The position numbers were made by a program, and so were the translations under genes. 64,000 nt of DNA from Pseudomonas helmanticensis (GTDB taxonomy: Bacteria > Pseudomonadota > Gammaproteobacteria > Pseudomonadales > Pseudomonadaceae). Below the pieces are notes generated by a model. It worked only from the letters and a program-made list of their open reading frames with translations, ran no database searches and was not told the DNA's origin. Numbering within the stretch: position 1 is the stretch's first letter; every line of letters begins with the position of its first letter. Positions 54,827-64,000 of this stretch are shown in pieces. Location of the stretch: the NCBI RefSeq assembly GCF_900182985.1, contig NZ_FXUY01000001.1, positions 1,984,001 to 2,048,000 of the forward strand. The letters are read 5' to 3'.

Positions 54827-56173
54827 GTGAAAACCTCCGTCTCCGGGATGCACGAGGGCGTCGATTCGACACTCGCCTCGGCCATCTCGAAAGTCAAACG
54901 CCACGTCCTGCCGCTCTTCGTGATCATGTTCATCGTCAATTACATTGACCGGGTGAACATCGGTTTCGTCCGCACCCACATGGAACACGACCTCGGTATT
55001 GGTGCTGCCGCCTACGGCTTCGGCGCCGGTCTGTTCTTCATCGGTTACGCGCTGTTCGAAGTCCCCTCCAACATGCTCCTGCAAAAAGTCGGCGCGCGAA
55101 TCTGGCTGACACGGATCATGTTCACCTGGGGCCTGGTCGCCGCCGGCATGGCCTTCATCCAGAACGAAACCCACTTCTACGTGTTGCGCTTTCTGCTCGG
55201 CGTGGCCGAGGCCGGGTTCTTTCCCGGGGTGATCTACTACTTCACGCGCTGGTTGCCCGGCGTCGAGCGCGGCAAAGCGATTGCGATCTTCCTCAGCGGT
55301 TCGGCCGTGGCATCGCTGATCTCGGGTCCGCTGTCCGGCCTGCTCCTGCAAATCAACGGGCTGGGCCTGCACGGCTGGCAGTGGATGTACTTTATCGAGG
55401 GAATGTTTTCGGTAGGCCTGTGCGTGTTCGTCTGGTTCTGGCTCGACGCCAAACCCCATGACGCAAAATGGCTGACCCGTGCCGAACAGGACGCACTGGT
55501 CAACGCCATCGATGACGAACAAAAGGCGCGTGAAGCCGCGACACCGATCCGGCCGTCGATGGGCAAACTGCTCAAGGACCGGCAGATCATTCTGTTCTGC
55601 CTGATCTACTTCTTCATCCAGTTGACCATCTACGCGGCGACCTTCTGGCTGCCGAGCATCATCAAGAAAATGGGCGAGATGAGCGACTTCCAGGTCGGCC
55701 TGTACAACTCGATTCCGTGGCTGCTGTCGATCATCGGCATGTACGCCTTCGCCTCGTTCTCAGCCAAGTGGAAACACCAGCAGGCCTGGGTCGCGACCGC
55801 ACTGTTGATTGCGGCGGCGGGGATGTTCATGTCGACCACCGGCGGATCGGTCTTCGCCTTCGTCGCCATCTGTTTTGCCGCGTTGGGTTTCAAATCCGCT
55901 TCGTCGCTGTTCTGGCCAATTCCGCAGGCGTACCTGGATGCCCGGATCGCTGCGGCGGTGATTGCCCTGATCAACTCGGTGGGCAACCTCGGTGGCTTTG
56001 TCGCGCCGACCACGTTTGGCCTGCTCGAAGAACACACCGGTTCGATTCAGGGCGGCCTCTATGGCCTGGCCGCGACCTCGATCATCGCCGCGATCATTGT
56101 CTTCTTCGCGCGCACCACAGCAAAACCTGCTGCTGAACTACCCGTGGCCGACGCCGCGCCAAAGCACGCCTGA
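54827..56173 (+). CDS. gudP: MFS D-glucarate/galactarate-type transporter
   Basis: A 448-residue anion:cation symporter (ACS) family carrier with 12 helices. RHVLPLFVIMFIVNYIDRVNIGF in helix 1 and VPSNMLLQKVGARIW in loop 2-3 are typical of glucarate, galactarate and phthalate carriers. It starts with GTG at 54827, with GGAG 10 bp upstream. It is followed 39 bp later by glucarate dehydratase, which points to glucarate uptake. Confidence 0.87.
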   Translation: MKTSVSGMHEGVDSTLASAISKVKRHVLPLFVIMFIVNYIDRVNIGFVRTHMEHDLGIGAAAYGFGAGLFFIGYALFEVPSNMLLQKVGARIWLTRIMFTWGLVAAGMAFIQNETHFYVLRFLLGVAEAGFFPGVIYYFTRWLPGVERGKAIAIFLSGSAVASLISGPLSGLLLQINGLGLHGWQWMYFIEGMFSVGLCVFVWFWLDAKPHDAKWLTRAEQDALVNAIDDEQKAREAATPIRPSMGKLLKDRQIILFCLIYFFIQLTIYAATFWLPSIIKKMGEMSDFQVGLYNSIPWLLSIIGMYAFASFSAKWKHQQAWVATALLIAAAGMFMSTTGGSVFAFVAICFAALGFKSASSLFWPIPQAYLDARIAAAVIALINSVGNLGGFVAPTTFGLLEEHTGSIQGGLYGLAATSIIAAIIVFFARTTAKPAAELPVADAAPKHA

Positions 56174-56200
56174 CGTCCATTGTTAAAGATTGCGAATTAA

Positions 56201-57556
<1,356 letters not shown>

Positions 57557-57572
57557 TGTATCACTGATAACT

Positions 57573-57648
57573 GTAGGAGCTGCCGAAGGCTGCGATCTTT
57601 TGATTTTTTTTTGAAGATCAAAAGATCGCAGCCTTCGGCAGCTCCTAC
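57573..57648. repeat. REP doublet overlapping the end of ampR
   Basis: GTAGGAGCTGCCGAAGGCTG... inverted arms with TTGATTTTTTTTTGAAGATCAA centre. Its right arm includes the ampR stop codon (57645-57647). Confidence 0.87.
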
Positions 57649-58523
57649 GGGGTTTGCGTCATGTGCAGCAGCCAGTGTTTGAACGCACTCATCGCCGCCG
57701 TCTCCGGCCGCGACTGCAACCGCGTCAGCCAGTAACTGCCGGTGGTGATCTCGATCGCAAACGGCTGGCGAATCGCATCCGCCGCCAGTTGCCGGGCGAA
57801 CATCAGCGGTGGCGCCAAAGCCACCCCACTGCCCTGCAAGGCCGCTTCCATCATCGCCAGCGACGAGTCGAAGACGATGCTCTGCGGTGGCGCCGCTTGG
57901 GTTGCCAGCCCGGCCGCATGAAACCACTCCGGCCACTCATCAGTGCGATAGGAGCGCAGCAAGGTCTGCTGCAACAAATCCCCCGGCGCATGCAATTGCC
58001 GGGCGATTTCCGGCACGCACAACACCGACAGCGGCGCATCAAGCAAGCGTGTGGCTTCGATGCCATGCCACGCCCCGGCGCCGAAACGAATTGCGTAATC
58101 GAGGCCTTCAGCGGCCACATCGACGCGATTGTTGTTGGTCGACAGCCGCAAATCTATGAGCGGATGTTTCGCCCGAAAGTCCGCCAGCCTCGGCAACAAC
58201 CAGCCCACGGCGAACGTACCCACTGCACCGACGGTCAACATCTCGCGATATTGGCCACCGGCAAGACGTTCGAGAATCTGCGCAATGTGGTCGAACGAAG
58301 TGCTCAACACCGGCAGCAGGGTTTCACCTTCGCTGGTCAGCATCAGCCCGCGGGGCAGGCGTTTGAACAGCGTGACGTTGAGTTGCGCCTCAAGGCTTTT
58401 GACCTGATGGCTGACCGCCGCCTGCGTCACGCACAGCTCCACGGCCGCGCGAGTGAAGCTCAAATGGCGCGCCGAAGCTTCGAAGGCGCGCAGTGCGTTC
58501 AGCGGCAATTGCGGTCGAATCAT
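57645..58523 (-). CDS. ampR: LysR-family beta-lactamase regulator AmpR
   Basis: A 292-residue LysR regulator, very close to AmpR (MIRPQLPLNALRAFEASARHLSFTRAAVELCVTQAAVSHQVKSLE; LRLSTNNNRVDVAAEGLDYAIRFG). AmpR senses peptidoglycan-recycling products (anhydro-muropeptides and UDP-muropeptide) and controls ampC. It is divergent from ampC across 160 bp. CCCAAATTTTTCTA just upstream of ampR resembles part of the AmpR site. The stop lies in the REP doublet arm. Confidence 0.93.
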   Translation of the reverse strand: MIRPQLPLNALRAFEASARHLSFTRAAVELCVTQAAVSHQVKSLEAQLNVTLFKRLPRGLMLTSEGETLLPVLSTSFDHIAQILERLAGGQYREMLTVGAVGTFAVGWLLPRLADFRAKHPLIDLRLSTNNNRVDVAAEGLDYAIRFGAGAWHGIEATRLLDAPLSVLCVPEIARQLHAPGDLLQQTLLRSYRTDEWPEWFHAAGLATQAAPPQSIVFDSSLAMMEAALQGSGVALAPPLMFARQLAADAIRQPFAIEITTGSYWLTRLQSRPETAAMSAFKHWLLHMTQTP

Positions 58524-58683
58524 GCCCAGTCCCAAATTTTTCTAATGGCTCGTGCGAGTTTTCGTCGTTTGTCGATTAGCGGCCCGCTGACTAAATTGGC
58601 GGCGCTGAGCAGTTGCCCAACGAAGAAATCGCCCGCAGTGTAGCGGGATAACACCATCAACACTCATGGAGAGTGGTTCATTC

Positions 58684-59850
58684 ATGCCATCCATCTATTC
58701 AAGCAAAGTCATTTCGTGCGCCACTTTCGGCCTGCTTTTCGGCGCGACCTCGTGCATGGCCGCAGCGCCCACCGACGCGCAATTGCAAACACTGGTCAAC
58801 GACGCCGTCGCGCCAGTGATGCAACAACAGGGCATTCCTGGCCTGACCGTGGCGCTGACCATCAACGGCCAGGCGCATTACTTTAACTACGGCGTCGCGG
58901 CAAAAGACACCGGGCAGAAGGTCAGCGAAAACACCCTGTTTGAAATTGGCTCGGTGAGTAAAACCTTCACCGCCACCCTCGCCGGTTACGCGCAGGCCAC
59001 AGGCAAACTGGACCTGTCGACCAAAGCCAGCCAGCTCTGGCCTGAATTGAAAGGCAGCGCCTTCGACAACATCAGTGTGTTGCAATTGGGCACCTACAGC
59101 GCCGGTGGTTTGCCGCTGCAATTCCCCGACTACGCGGATTCGTCCGACAAGATGCTCGGCTATTTCCAACAATGGAAACCGCTTTATCCGGCGGGCAGCC
59201 ATCGCCAATATTCCAATCCAAGCCTTGGCTTGTTCGGTTATCTGGCGGCGAAAAGCCTCGGCCAGCCGTTCGATCAGGCGATGACGCAAACCCTGCTGCC
59301 GAAACTGGGCCTTGTCCACACCTACCTCAGCGTGCCCGCCGCACAAATGAATCTGTATGCGCAGGGCTATGACAAGAACGGCAAACCGGTGCGCGTCACA
59401 CCGGGCGCGCTCGACTCGCAAGCCTACGGCGTTAAAACCAGCGCGGTGGACATGCTGCGCTATGTTCAGGCCAACCTGAAACCGGGCACGCTTGAAACGG
59501 CTCTGCAAAAAACCATCGCCAACACCCACACCGGCTATTACACCGTTGGCGACATGACCCAAGGCCTGGGTTGGGAAATGTATCGCTACCCGATCAGCCT
59601 CGACCGCTTGCTGGCCGGCAACTCGACGGAAATGGCCATGGAGGCGTACAAGGTGCAGTGGCTGAATCCACCGCAGCCGCAACCGCAGAACGTGTTGATC
59701 AACAAGACCGGCTCTACCGGTGGTTTCGGCACTTACGTGGCGTTTGTGCCGAACAAGGACATTGGCATCGTGATCATGGCCAACAAGAATTTTCCGATTC
59801 CTGAGCGAGTAAAAATCGCCCATACAATTTTCAGCGCTATCGCTGACTGA
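58684..59850 (+). CDS. ampC: Class C beta-lactamase AmpC
   Basis: A 388-residue periplasmic serine beta-lactamase. Signal peptide to about residue 27 (ATSCMAA). Active-site motifs are S90-V-S-K93, Y176-S-N178 and K341-T-G343 (precursor numbering), all intact, so it should hydrolyse cephalosporins and penicillins. The start at 58684 is preferred over 58666 because it gives a compact signal peptide. Divergent ampR indicates inducible control. Confidence 0.95.
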   Translation: MPSIYSSKVISCATFGLLFGATSCMAAAPTDAQLQTLVNDAVAPVMQQQGIPGLTVALTINGQAHYFNYGVAAKDTGQKVSENTLFEIGSVSKTFTATLAGYAQATGKLDLSTKASQLWPELKGSAFDNISVLQLGTYSAGGLPLQFPDYADSSDKMLGYFQQWKPLYPAGSHRQYSNPSLGLFGYLAAKSLGQPFDQAMTQTLLPKLGLVHTYLSVPAAQMNLYAQGYDKNGKPVRVTPGALDSQAYGVKTSAVDMLRYVQANLKPGTLETALQKTIANTHTGYYTVGDMTQGLGWEMYRYPISLDRLLAGNSTEMAMEAYKVQWLNPPQPQPQNVLINKTGSTGGFGTYVAFVPNKDIGIVIMANKNFPIPERVKIAHTIFSAIAD

Positions 59851-59930
59851 AAAGATCGCAGCCTGCGGCAGCTCCTACAGGACCGGGTTTCACTCGGTTA
59901 TGTAGGAGCTGCCGCAGGCTGCGATCTTTT
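59850..59930. repeat. REP doublet, reversed arm order, after ampC
   Basis: AAAAGATCGCAGCCTGCGGC... then its complement, perfect over 30 bp; it begins at the last base of the ampC stop codon. Confidence 0.87.
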
Positions 59931-59999
59931 CGTTTCTACGTTTAATCTAGCGGTGGCTTCGGGACTTATGTGGCGAGCGGCTTTGGATAACGCAAAACA

Positions 60000-60089
60000 T
60001 GTGGGAGCGAGCCTGCTCGCGAAAGCGGTGCACCCATCAGCTTATGCACCGACTGATACACCGCTATCGCGAGCAGGCTCACTCCTACA
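60000..60089. repeat. REP doublet (TGTGGGAGCGAGCCTGCTCGCGA type)
   Basis: Second repeat in the 269-bp gap after ampC, with an inner stem GCGGTGCA...TGCACC/GATACACCGC. No gene is visible in the gap. Confidence 0.85.
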
Positions 60090-60119
60090 GGGGACGCGTT
60101 TTATTCAGTGACAGCGCGA

Positions 60120-60686
60120 TCAGTCATCCGGCATTTCCGGTGGCTTGGCCGGTTTTGCCGGTTTGCTCGGCTTAACACCTTTCGCGCCTTTCGCTGCCGG
60201 CTCTGTAGCTGCAGGTGTAGTCGCCACGGACGGCGGTGCGATGTCCTTCTCGGTTGCCGGCAATGCGTCAACGGTGTCTAAGATTTTCTTCAGATCAACC
60301 GACTTCGCCTCATCCCCCGAGGCCGTGAGTTTGGTCTCGCCGTCCTTGCCCACCAGGAACACTTTCGGATAGGCCCCGGCACCCAGCTTCAGCGAGCGCA
60401 GCAGCGCCATGGTGTCTTGCTGGCCCATGTCCTTGCCGTCGAGTTGGCCGGACATGTTGAGGATGGTGTAGACCTTGATGTTGCGGTCGGCGACGCCTTT
60501 TTTATTCGCTGGGTCTTCCAGCGACTTTTTCAGGCTGACCCAAACGGGGTCGACCGTGCTTTGGGCGATCACGATCAGCGGTCGGGCACGGCCCATATCC
60601 CCGGCGATGGGCGAATCGTTGTCAGCGGCGAACAAGGGGCCGGCAATCGCCAGCAAGAGTGTCAGGGTCAATGACCTGATGAGCAT
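60120..60686 (-). CDS. DUF4174-type exported protein
   Basis: 188 residues: signal peptide (MLIRSLTLTLLLAIAGPLFAA), a thioredoxin-like domain resembling DUF4174 (PLIVIAQSTVDPVWVSLKKSLED, AYPKVFLVGKDGETKLTASG) and a Lys/Pro/Ala-rich tail (GAKGVKPSKPAKPAKPPE). No CxxC motif is present, so redox activity is not expected. The ATG at 60686 is preferred because AAGGAG sits 6 bp upstream; the ATG at 60692 lies too close to it. Function unknown. Confidence 0.78.
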   Translation of the reverse strand: MLIRSLTLTLLLAIAGPLFAADNDSPIAGDMGRARPLIVIAQSTVDPVWVSLKKSLEDPANKKGVADRNIKVYTILNMSGQLDGKDMGQQDTMALLRSLKLGAGAYPKVFLVGKDGETKLTASGDEAKSVDLKKILDTVDALPATEKDIAPPSVATTPAATEPAAKGAKGVKPSKPAKPAKPPEMPDD

Positions 60687-60894
60687 GCGCATCTCCTTTT
60701 GATATCCACGCTCTAATGATTGCGCATCGTGGCGATTGTTCCGGGGCAACCCGGCAAATATCTGTCGCCTGGTCAGAAGCTTAGGACAGGCACGACATTG
60801 CGCAACATCATCGGCGTGATCGCAACCCGGATTTGATTACCTTTTATGACCGCATTAGGGTGGCGGTACTGCCAACGAAATGGAGTTCACCCGC

Positions 60895-61359
60895 ATGCAC
60901 ATCGATTACCTGTGCGATCACCCCGAATTGATTGAAGAACTGGCCACCCTCAACTTCAAGGAGTGGGGCGAATTTCGCCCAGGGCAAACCGTCGAGCACC
61001 GCATCGAACATATGCGCGCATCGTGTGGCAAAGGCGCGGTACCCAGCGTGGTCGTGGCGCTTGAAGGCTCACGACTGCTGGGCGGTGCATTGCTGATCGA
61101 AAACGATCTGAAGCTGCGGCCGAACCTGACGCCATGGCTGGCCGGGGTTTACGTGAAGGCTGAAGAGCGCGGACGCGGGATCGCATCGCAACTGGTCAAT
61201 CGAGTGGTTGCAGAAGCGACGGCGCTGGGTGTACGCGAGTTGTATCTGTACACCGACACGTCGCAGTCGCTGTATGCGCGACTAGGCTGGGAAGTGGTTG
61301 AAGAACTCGTCTACGATGATTTGCCGGTGACAGTGATGAAATACACCACCCGCCAGTAA
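60895..61359 (+). CDS. GNAT-family N-acetyltransferase
   Basis: A 154-residue acyl-CoA-dependent acetyltransferase. The acetyl-CoA loop is V-K-A-E-E-R-G-R-G-I-A (RGRGIA, a variant of Q/RxxGxG/A), followed by LVNRVVAEATALGVRELYLYT and LYARLGWEVVEE. The start at 60895 has GGAG 9 bp upstream; 60880 is an alternative. The substrate is unknown. It is between two REP doublets. Confidence 0.84.
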   Translation: MHIDYLCDHPELIEELATLNFKEWGEFRPGQTVEHRIEHMRASCGKGAVPSVVVALEGSRLLGGALLIENDLKLRPNLTPWLAGVYVKAEERGRGIASQLVNRVVAEATALGVRELYLYTDTSQSLYARLGWEVVEELVYDDLPVTVMKYTTRQ

Positions 61360-61367
61360 GAACACCC

Positions 61368-61444
61368 GTAGGAGCTGCCGAAGGCTGCGATCTTTTGATC
61401 TTTAAAAACAACATCAAGAGATCGCAGCCTCCGGCAGCTCCTAC
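61368..61444. repeat. REP doublet (GTAGGAGCTGCCGAAGGCTGCGATC type)
   Basis: Inverted arms, right arm with one change (CCTCCGGC), between convergent genes. Confidence 0.83.
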
Positions 61445-61470
61445 ATGAAACCGAATTTGGCAGGGCCGGA

Positions 61471-62256
61471 TCAGAACGCCAGTTTGTAGCCGATCAGCAC
61501 CAGCATCGTCGCCAGGCACGGGCGCAGGACTTCATCGGAGATGCGTCCGGTCAGGTGACTGCCAAGCCAGATGCCTGGCAACGAACCCACCAGCAAAAAG
61601 CCCAGCACGCCCCAGTCCATGTTGCCCATGCTCGCGTGGCCGAGGCCGGCGACCAGGGTCAGCGGCACGGCGTGGGCGATTTCGGTGCCGACCAGGCGAC
61701 GGGTCGGCAACAGCGGATAGAGGATGAACAACGCGACCGTGCCCAGTGCGCCGGCACCGATCGAGGTCAACGCGACCATGGTGCCCAGAATCAGACCGGT
61801 GATCACGGTCATCACGTTCAGCCGCGAACCACTCGGGTTGTAGTTGCCGCCGGCGCGTTTGTGGGCGAAGTCGAGCAGGCGTTTCTTGAAAAAAATCGCC
61901 AGCGCCGTGGCGAACAGGACAAAACCCAATGCCTGTTTGATGATGGCGTTCATCGCGTCCGGCGCGGTGTGCAGAGAGCTGAGGAACCACAAGGTCAGCG
62001 CCACCGCCGGCACGCTGCCGAGGGTCAGCCAGCCGGTGATGGCCCAATCGATGTTCTTGTTCTTGCGGTGAACGAGGACGCCACTGGATTTGGTAATGGC
62101 GGCGTACAACAGGTCAGTGCCGACCGCCGTTGCCGGGTTGATGCCGAACCACAACAGGATCGGCGTCATCAACGAACCACCGCCGACACCGGTCATGCCG
62201 ACAATAAAACCCACCACCAGCCCGGCAATCACCAGGCCGAAATTTGCCAATTCCAT
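61471..62256 (-). CDS. TauE/SafE-family membrane permease
   Basis: A 261-residue membrane protein with about eight helices and the family repeats GFIVGMTGVGGGSLMTPILLWFG and GTMVALTSIGAGALGTVALFILYP. The family exports sulfite, sulfoacetate or other organosulfur anions. No sulfur gene is adjacent, so the substrate is open. Confidence 0.87.
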   Translation of the reverse strand: MELANFGLVIAGLVVGFIVGMTGVGGGSLMTPILLWFGINPATAVGTDLLYAAITKSSGVLVHRKNKNIDWAITGWLTLGSVPAVALTLWFLSSLHTAPDAMNAIIKQALGFVLFATALAIFFKKRLLDFAHKRAGGNYNPSGSRLNVMTVITGLILGTMVALTSIGAGALGTVALFILYPLLPTRRLVGTEIAHAVPLTLVAGLGHASMGNMDWGVLGFLLVGSLPGIWLGSHLTGRISDEVLRPCLATMLVLIGYKLAF

Positions 62257-62368
62257 TAAACCGTCCAGAAAAACGACAGGAAAAATCTGGCCCGCAGCAT
62301 AGCGATTTTTCTTATAACCACATATATCGATGCGGTCTATCGTTATACCCGAATACCCATCCCACCCC

Positions 62369-62453
62369 TGTAGGAGCTGCCGCAGGCTGCGATCTTTTGA
62401 TCCGGATTTTAAAAAACAAGATCAAAAGATCGCAGCCTGCGGCAGCTCCTACA
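62369..62453. repeat. REP doublet (GTAGGAGCTGCCGCAGGCTGCGATC type)
   Basis: Perfect outer arms with GATCTTTTGATC/GATCAAAAGATC inner stems, between two same-strand genes. Confidence 0.87.
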
Positions 62454-62465
62454 GGGGGAGGTGGG

Positions 62466-63680
62466 TCAATGCAGTCTGCGGCCCGGTTTGAAGCTGTGGG
62501 TTTTGTTGAGCCACACCGTGGCCAGCGCGATGAGTGAGAGAATCAGCAGCGCCCACGGAAACGACATCGCTCCCGCCCGATCCAGCAATACGCCACCAAA
62601 CAATCCGCCACCGGCAATCGCAACGTTCCAGGAAGTGGTGAGCATCGCCTGCACCACGTCGACGTGATCACCTGCCGAGTCTGCTGCCGAGGTCAGCAAC
62701 AGGGTTGCCGAGCCGCCAAACGACAAGCCCCACACGGCCATGCAGGCGTAGATGATCCCTGCCGACGGGACGGCGAGCGCCAATACCAGTGCCGTCAGCG
62801 CAAACACCGCGAGGCTGATCAGCGTCAGCCAGCGCAACCAGCGATCCACCAGCATGCCAATGATCCAGATCCCCACCAGCGAACACAGGCCGAACACCAG
62901 CAGCACCAGGTCAACGCGCTCGGCCAGTCCGGCCTGCATCAGAAATGGCGCGATGTAGGTGTAGAGAATGTTGTGCCCAAGCATCCACGTCAGCACCACG
63001 AACAGCACCGGCCGCACGCCCGGCAGGCGCAAGGATTCGAGCAAGGGCAGGCGTTCGTCGCTGGCCTGCCCCGGACGATCCGGCACGGCGATGACGATCC
63101 ACGCGGCCAGCACCAGTGCCAGCGCCGACATGATCCCGAACGACGCACGCCAGCCGATCAGATTACCCAGCCAGGTTCCCGCCGGCGTCCCCAGCGACAA
63201 CGCCACCGGCGTGCCGAGCATGGCAATCGCCAGCGCTCGCCCCTGTTGATGCACCGGCACGATCCCGCGCGCATAGCCGGCCATGATCCCCCACGACAGC
63301 CCCGCCGCCATCCCGGCAAGAAAGCGCGAGGCCAGCGTCAAGCCGTAGTGGCTGGAGAACGTGGTGATGGTGTTGAAAACCAGAAAACCACCGACCGTCA
63401 TCAACAGCACCCGTCGCCGTGGCCAGCCGCGCGTGGCCACGGTCAGCGGAATCGCCGCGACAATCGAACCCAGCGCATACAGGGTGACCAGTTGCCCGGC
63501 AAGCACTTCGCTGACGTTGAGCCCGGCGCCGATTTGCGGCAGCAGCCCGGCTGGCAGGGTTTCGGTGAGGATGGCGATGAACCCGGTCATGGCGAACGCC
63601 AGCAACGCGGCGTAAGGCAGTTTGTCCGCACGAACAGTGCGATCAACGCGAGTGAAATCAGCGCTTGCGGGGTCGGTCAT
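62466..63680 (-). CDS. MFS efflux transporter (AraJ/SotB-like)
   Basis: A 404-residue 12-helix carrier, closely similar in layout to the one at 23702-24904 (LTETLPAGLLPQIGAGLNVSEVLAGQLVTLYALGS; GTPVALSLGTPAGTWLGNLIGWR). The start at 63680 is preferred to 63713. No regulator gene is adjacent. Sugar or drug efflux is the family role; substrate unknown. Confidence 0.85.
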   Translation of the reverse strand: MTDPASADFTRVDRTVRADKLPYAALLAFAMTGFIAILTETLPAGLLPQIGAGLNVSEVLAGQLVTLYALGSIVAAIPLTVATRGWPRRRVLLMTVGGFLVFNTITTFSSHYGLTLASRFLAGMAAGLSWGIMAGYARGIVPVHQQGRALAIAMLGTPVALSLGTPAGTWLGNLIGWRASFGIMSALALVLAAWIVIAVPDRPGQASDERLPLLESLRLPGVRPVLFVVLTWMLGHNILYTYIAPFLMQAGLAERVDLVLLVFGLCSLVGIWIIGMLVDRWLRWLTLISLAVFALTALVLALAVPSAGIIYACMAVWGLSFGGSATLLLTSAADSAGDHVDVVQAMLTTSWNVAIAGGGLFGGVLLDRAGAMSFPWALLILSLIALATVWLNKTHSFKPGRRLH

Positions 63681-63752
63681 GACGGGTGCGGCTCCTTTTG
63701 GATCTAGTTTCACAAAGAATTGTATACAAAATTACCAACCACAACTCTAACC

Positions 63753-63834
63753 TGTAGGAGCTGCCGCAGGCTGCGATCTTTTGACGTTGATCGTAAAAAA
63801 GATCAAAAGATCGCAGCCTTCGGCAGCTCCTACA
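63753..63834. repeat. REP doublet (GTAGGAGCTGCCGCAGGCTGCGATC type)
   Basis: Inverted arms differing at one pair (CGCAGG/CCTTCG), between the MFS gene and the partial gene at the window end. Confidence 0.85.
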
Positions 63835-63863
63835 CGGGCAGGTATTTACAGCCATCGTGGCGG

Positions 63864-64000
63864 TTACTGGACGGGCAGGAAATTCAGGAATAGCAGGCTC
63901 TGCGCGTAATTCAGGCCGATGCGCCGGTAGCGCTCATCGAGCATTTGCGTCAGCAGATCCAGGCGCGCGACGATTTTGCCGAATTCGGTGGCAAAACTGA
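63864..64000 (-). CDS. C-terminal fragment of an unidentified protein
   Basis: The last 44 residues of a minus-strand gene running off the right edge, ending SLLFLNFLPVQ. The visible part is amphipathic helix (FGKIVARLDLLTQMLDERYR) followed by a hydrophobic end. The frame is open to the edge with typical codon use. I do not recognise it. Confidence 0.55.
   Translation of the reverse strand, partial: SFATEFGKIVARLDLLTQMLDERYRRIGLNYAQSLLFLNFLPVQ

Overview
The window looks like chromosomal DNA of a Pseudomonas of the fluorescens group. This is inferred from the conserved block tig-clpP-clpX-lon-hupB-ppiD beside a tRNA Arg/His/Leu/His cluster and folD, from about twenty Pseudomonas-type REP doublets, from high GC codon use, and from the ampR-ampC and phnW-phnX gene pairs. 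There is no prophage, insertion sequence, integrase or CRISPR array.

Layout. 0-1.6 kb: three secreted spore-coat-U-type pilins, the start of an archaic chaperone-usher (Csu/CupE-like) operon running off the left edge. 1.9-6.9 kb: a ZapE-type ATPase paralogue, a leucine-rich-repeat protein kinase, a second YebC-family protein and a solitary short VgrG. 7-14.9 kb: a 2-aminoethylphosphonate (AEP) catabolic region with an FAD amine oxidase, an organophosphate-type MFS carrier, two related LysR regulators, phnW and phnX. 15-24.9 kb: cytochrome b561, a PLP desulfhydrase/deaminase, 2,4-dienoyl-CoA reductase, a membrane-anchored nitrilase-fold protein without its catalytic residues plus an AraC regulator, a DUF2242 lipoprotein, and a LysR/MFS pair. 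25-36.7 kb: the protein quality-control core (ppiD, hupB, lon, clpX, clpP, tig), a decayed tRNA-Asp, four intact tRNAs, folD and pbpG. This core has no REP doublets. 36.7-53.7 kb: small acidic proteins, a C39-like lipoprotein without its nucleophile, TerC, nhaR, MFS, sstT, DUF1993, YceH, a cupin, an AroE-like dehydrogenase, small orphan proteins, an AI-2E-type permease, a secreted isochorismatase-like hydrolase, trhP (yegQ), and a LysR/DMT pair. 53.7-57.6 kb: the glucarate module (GntR regulator, transporter, gudD) with candidate operator sites. 57.6-64 kb: ampR-ampC, DUF4174, a GNAT acetyltransferase, TauE/SafE, an MFS pump and the 3' end of an unidentified gene.

How the genes work together. 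AEP would enter through the MFS carrier and become phosphonoacetaldehyde through PhnW (transamination) or possibly the FAD oxidase (oxidative deamination, perhaps of N-alkylated AEP). PhnX then releases acetaldehyde and phosphate. Glucarate would be imported by the MFS carrier and dehydrated by GudD under the divergent GntR regulator. Lon, ClpXP, trigger factor and PpiD form a folding and proteolysis block with heat-shock-like promoter sequences ahead of lon and clpX.

The least ordinary items are the FAD oxidase in the AEP region, the degenerate tRNA-Asp carrying a tyrosine-type anticodon, two pseudoenzymes (nitrilase-like and C39-like), the orphan VgrG that ends after its OB domain, an LRR-kinase fusion, the paired glucarate operators, and the REP distribution. 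I found no convincing wholly new multi-gene system. The AEP region is the best functional lead.
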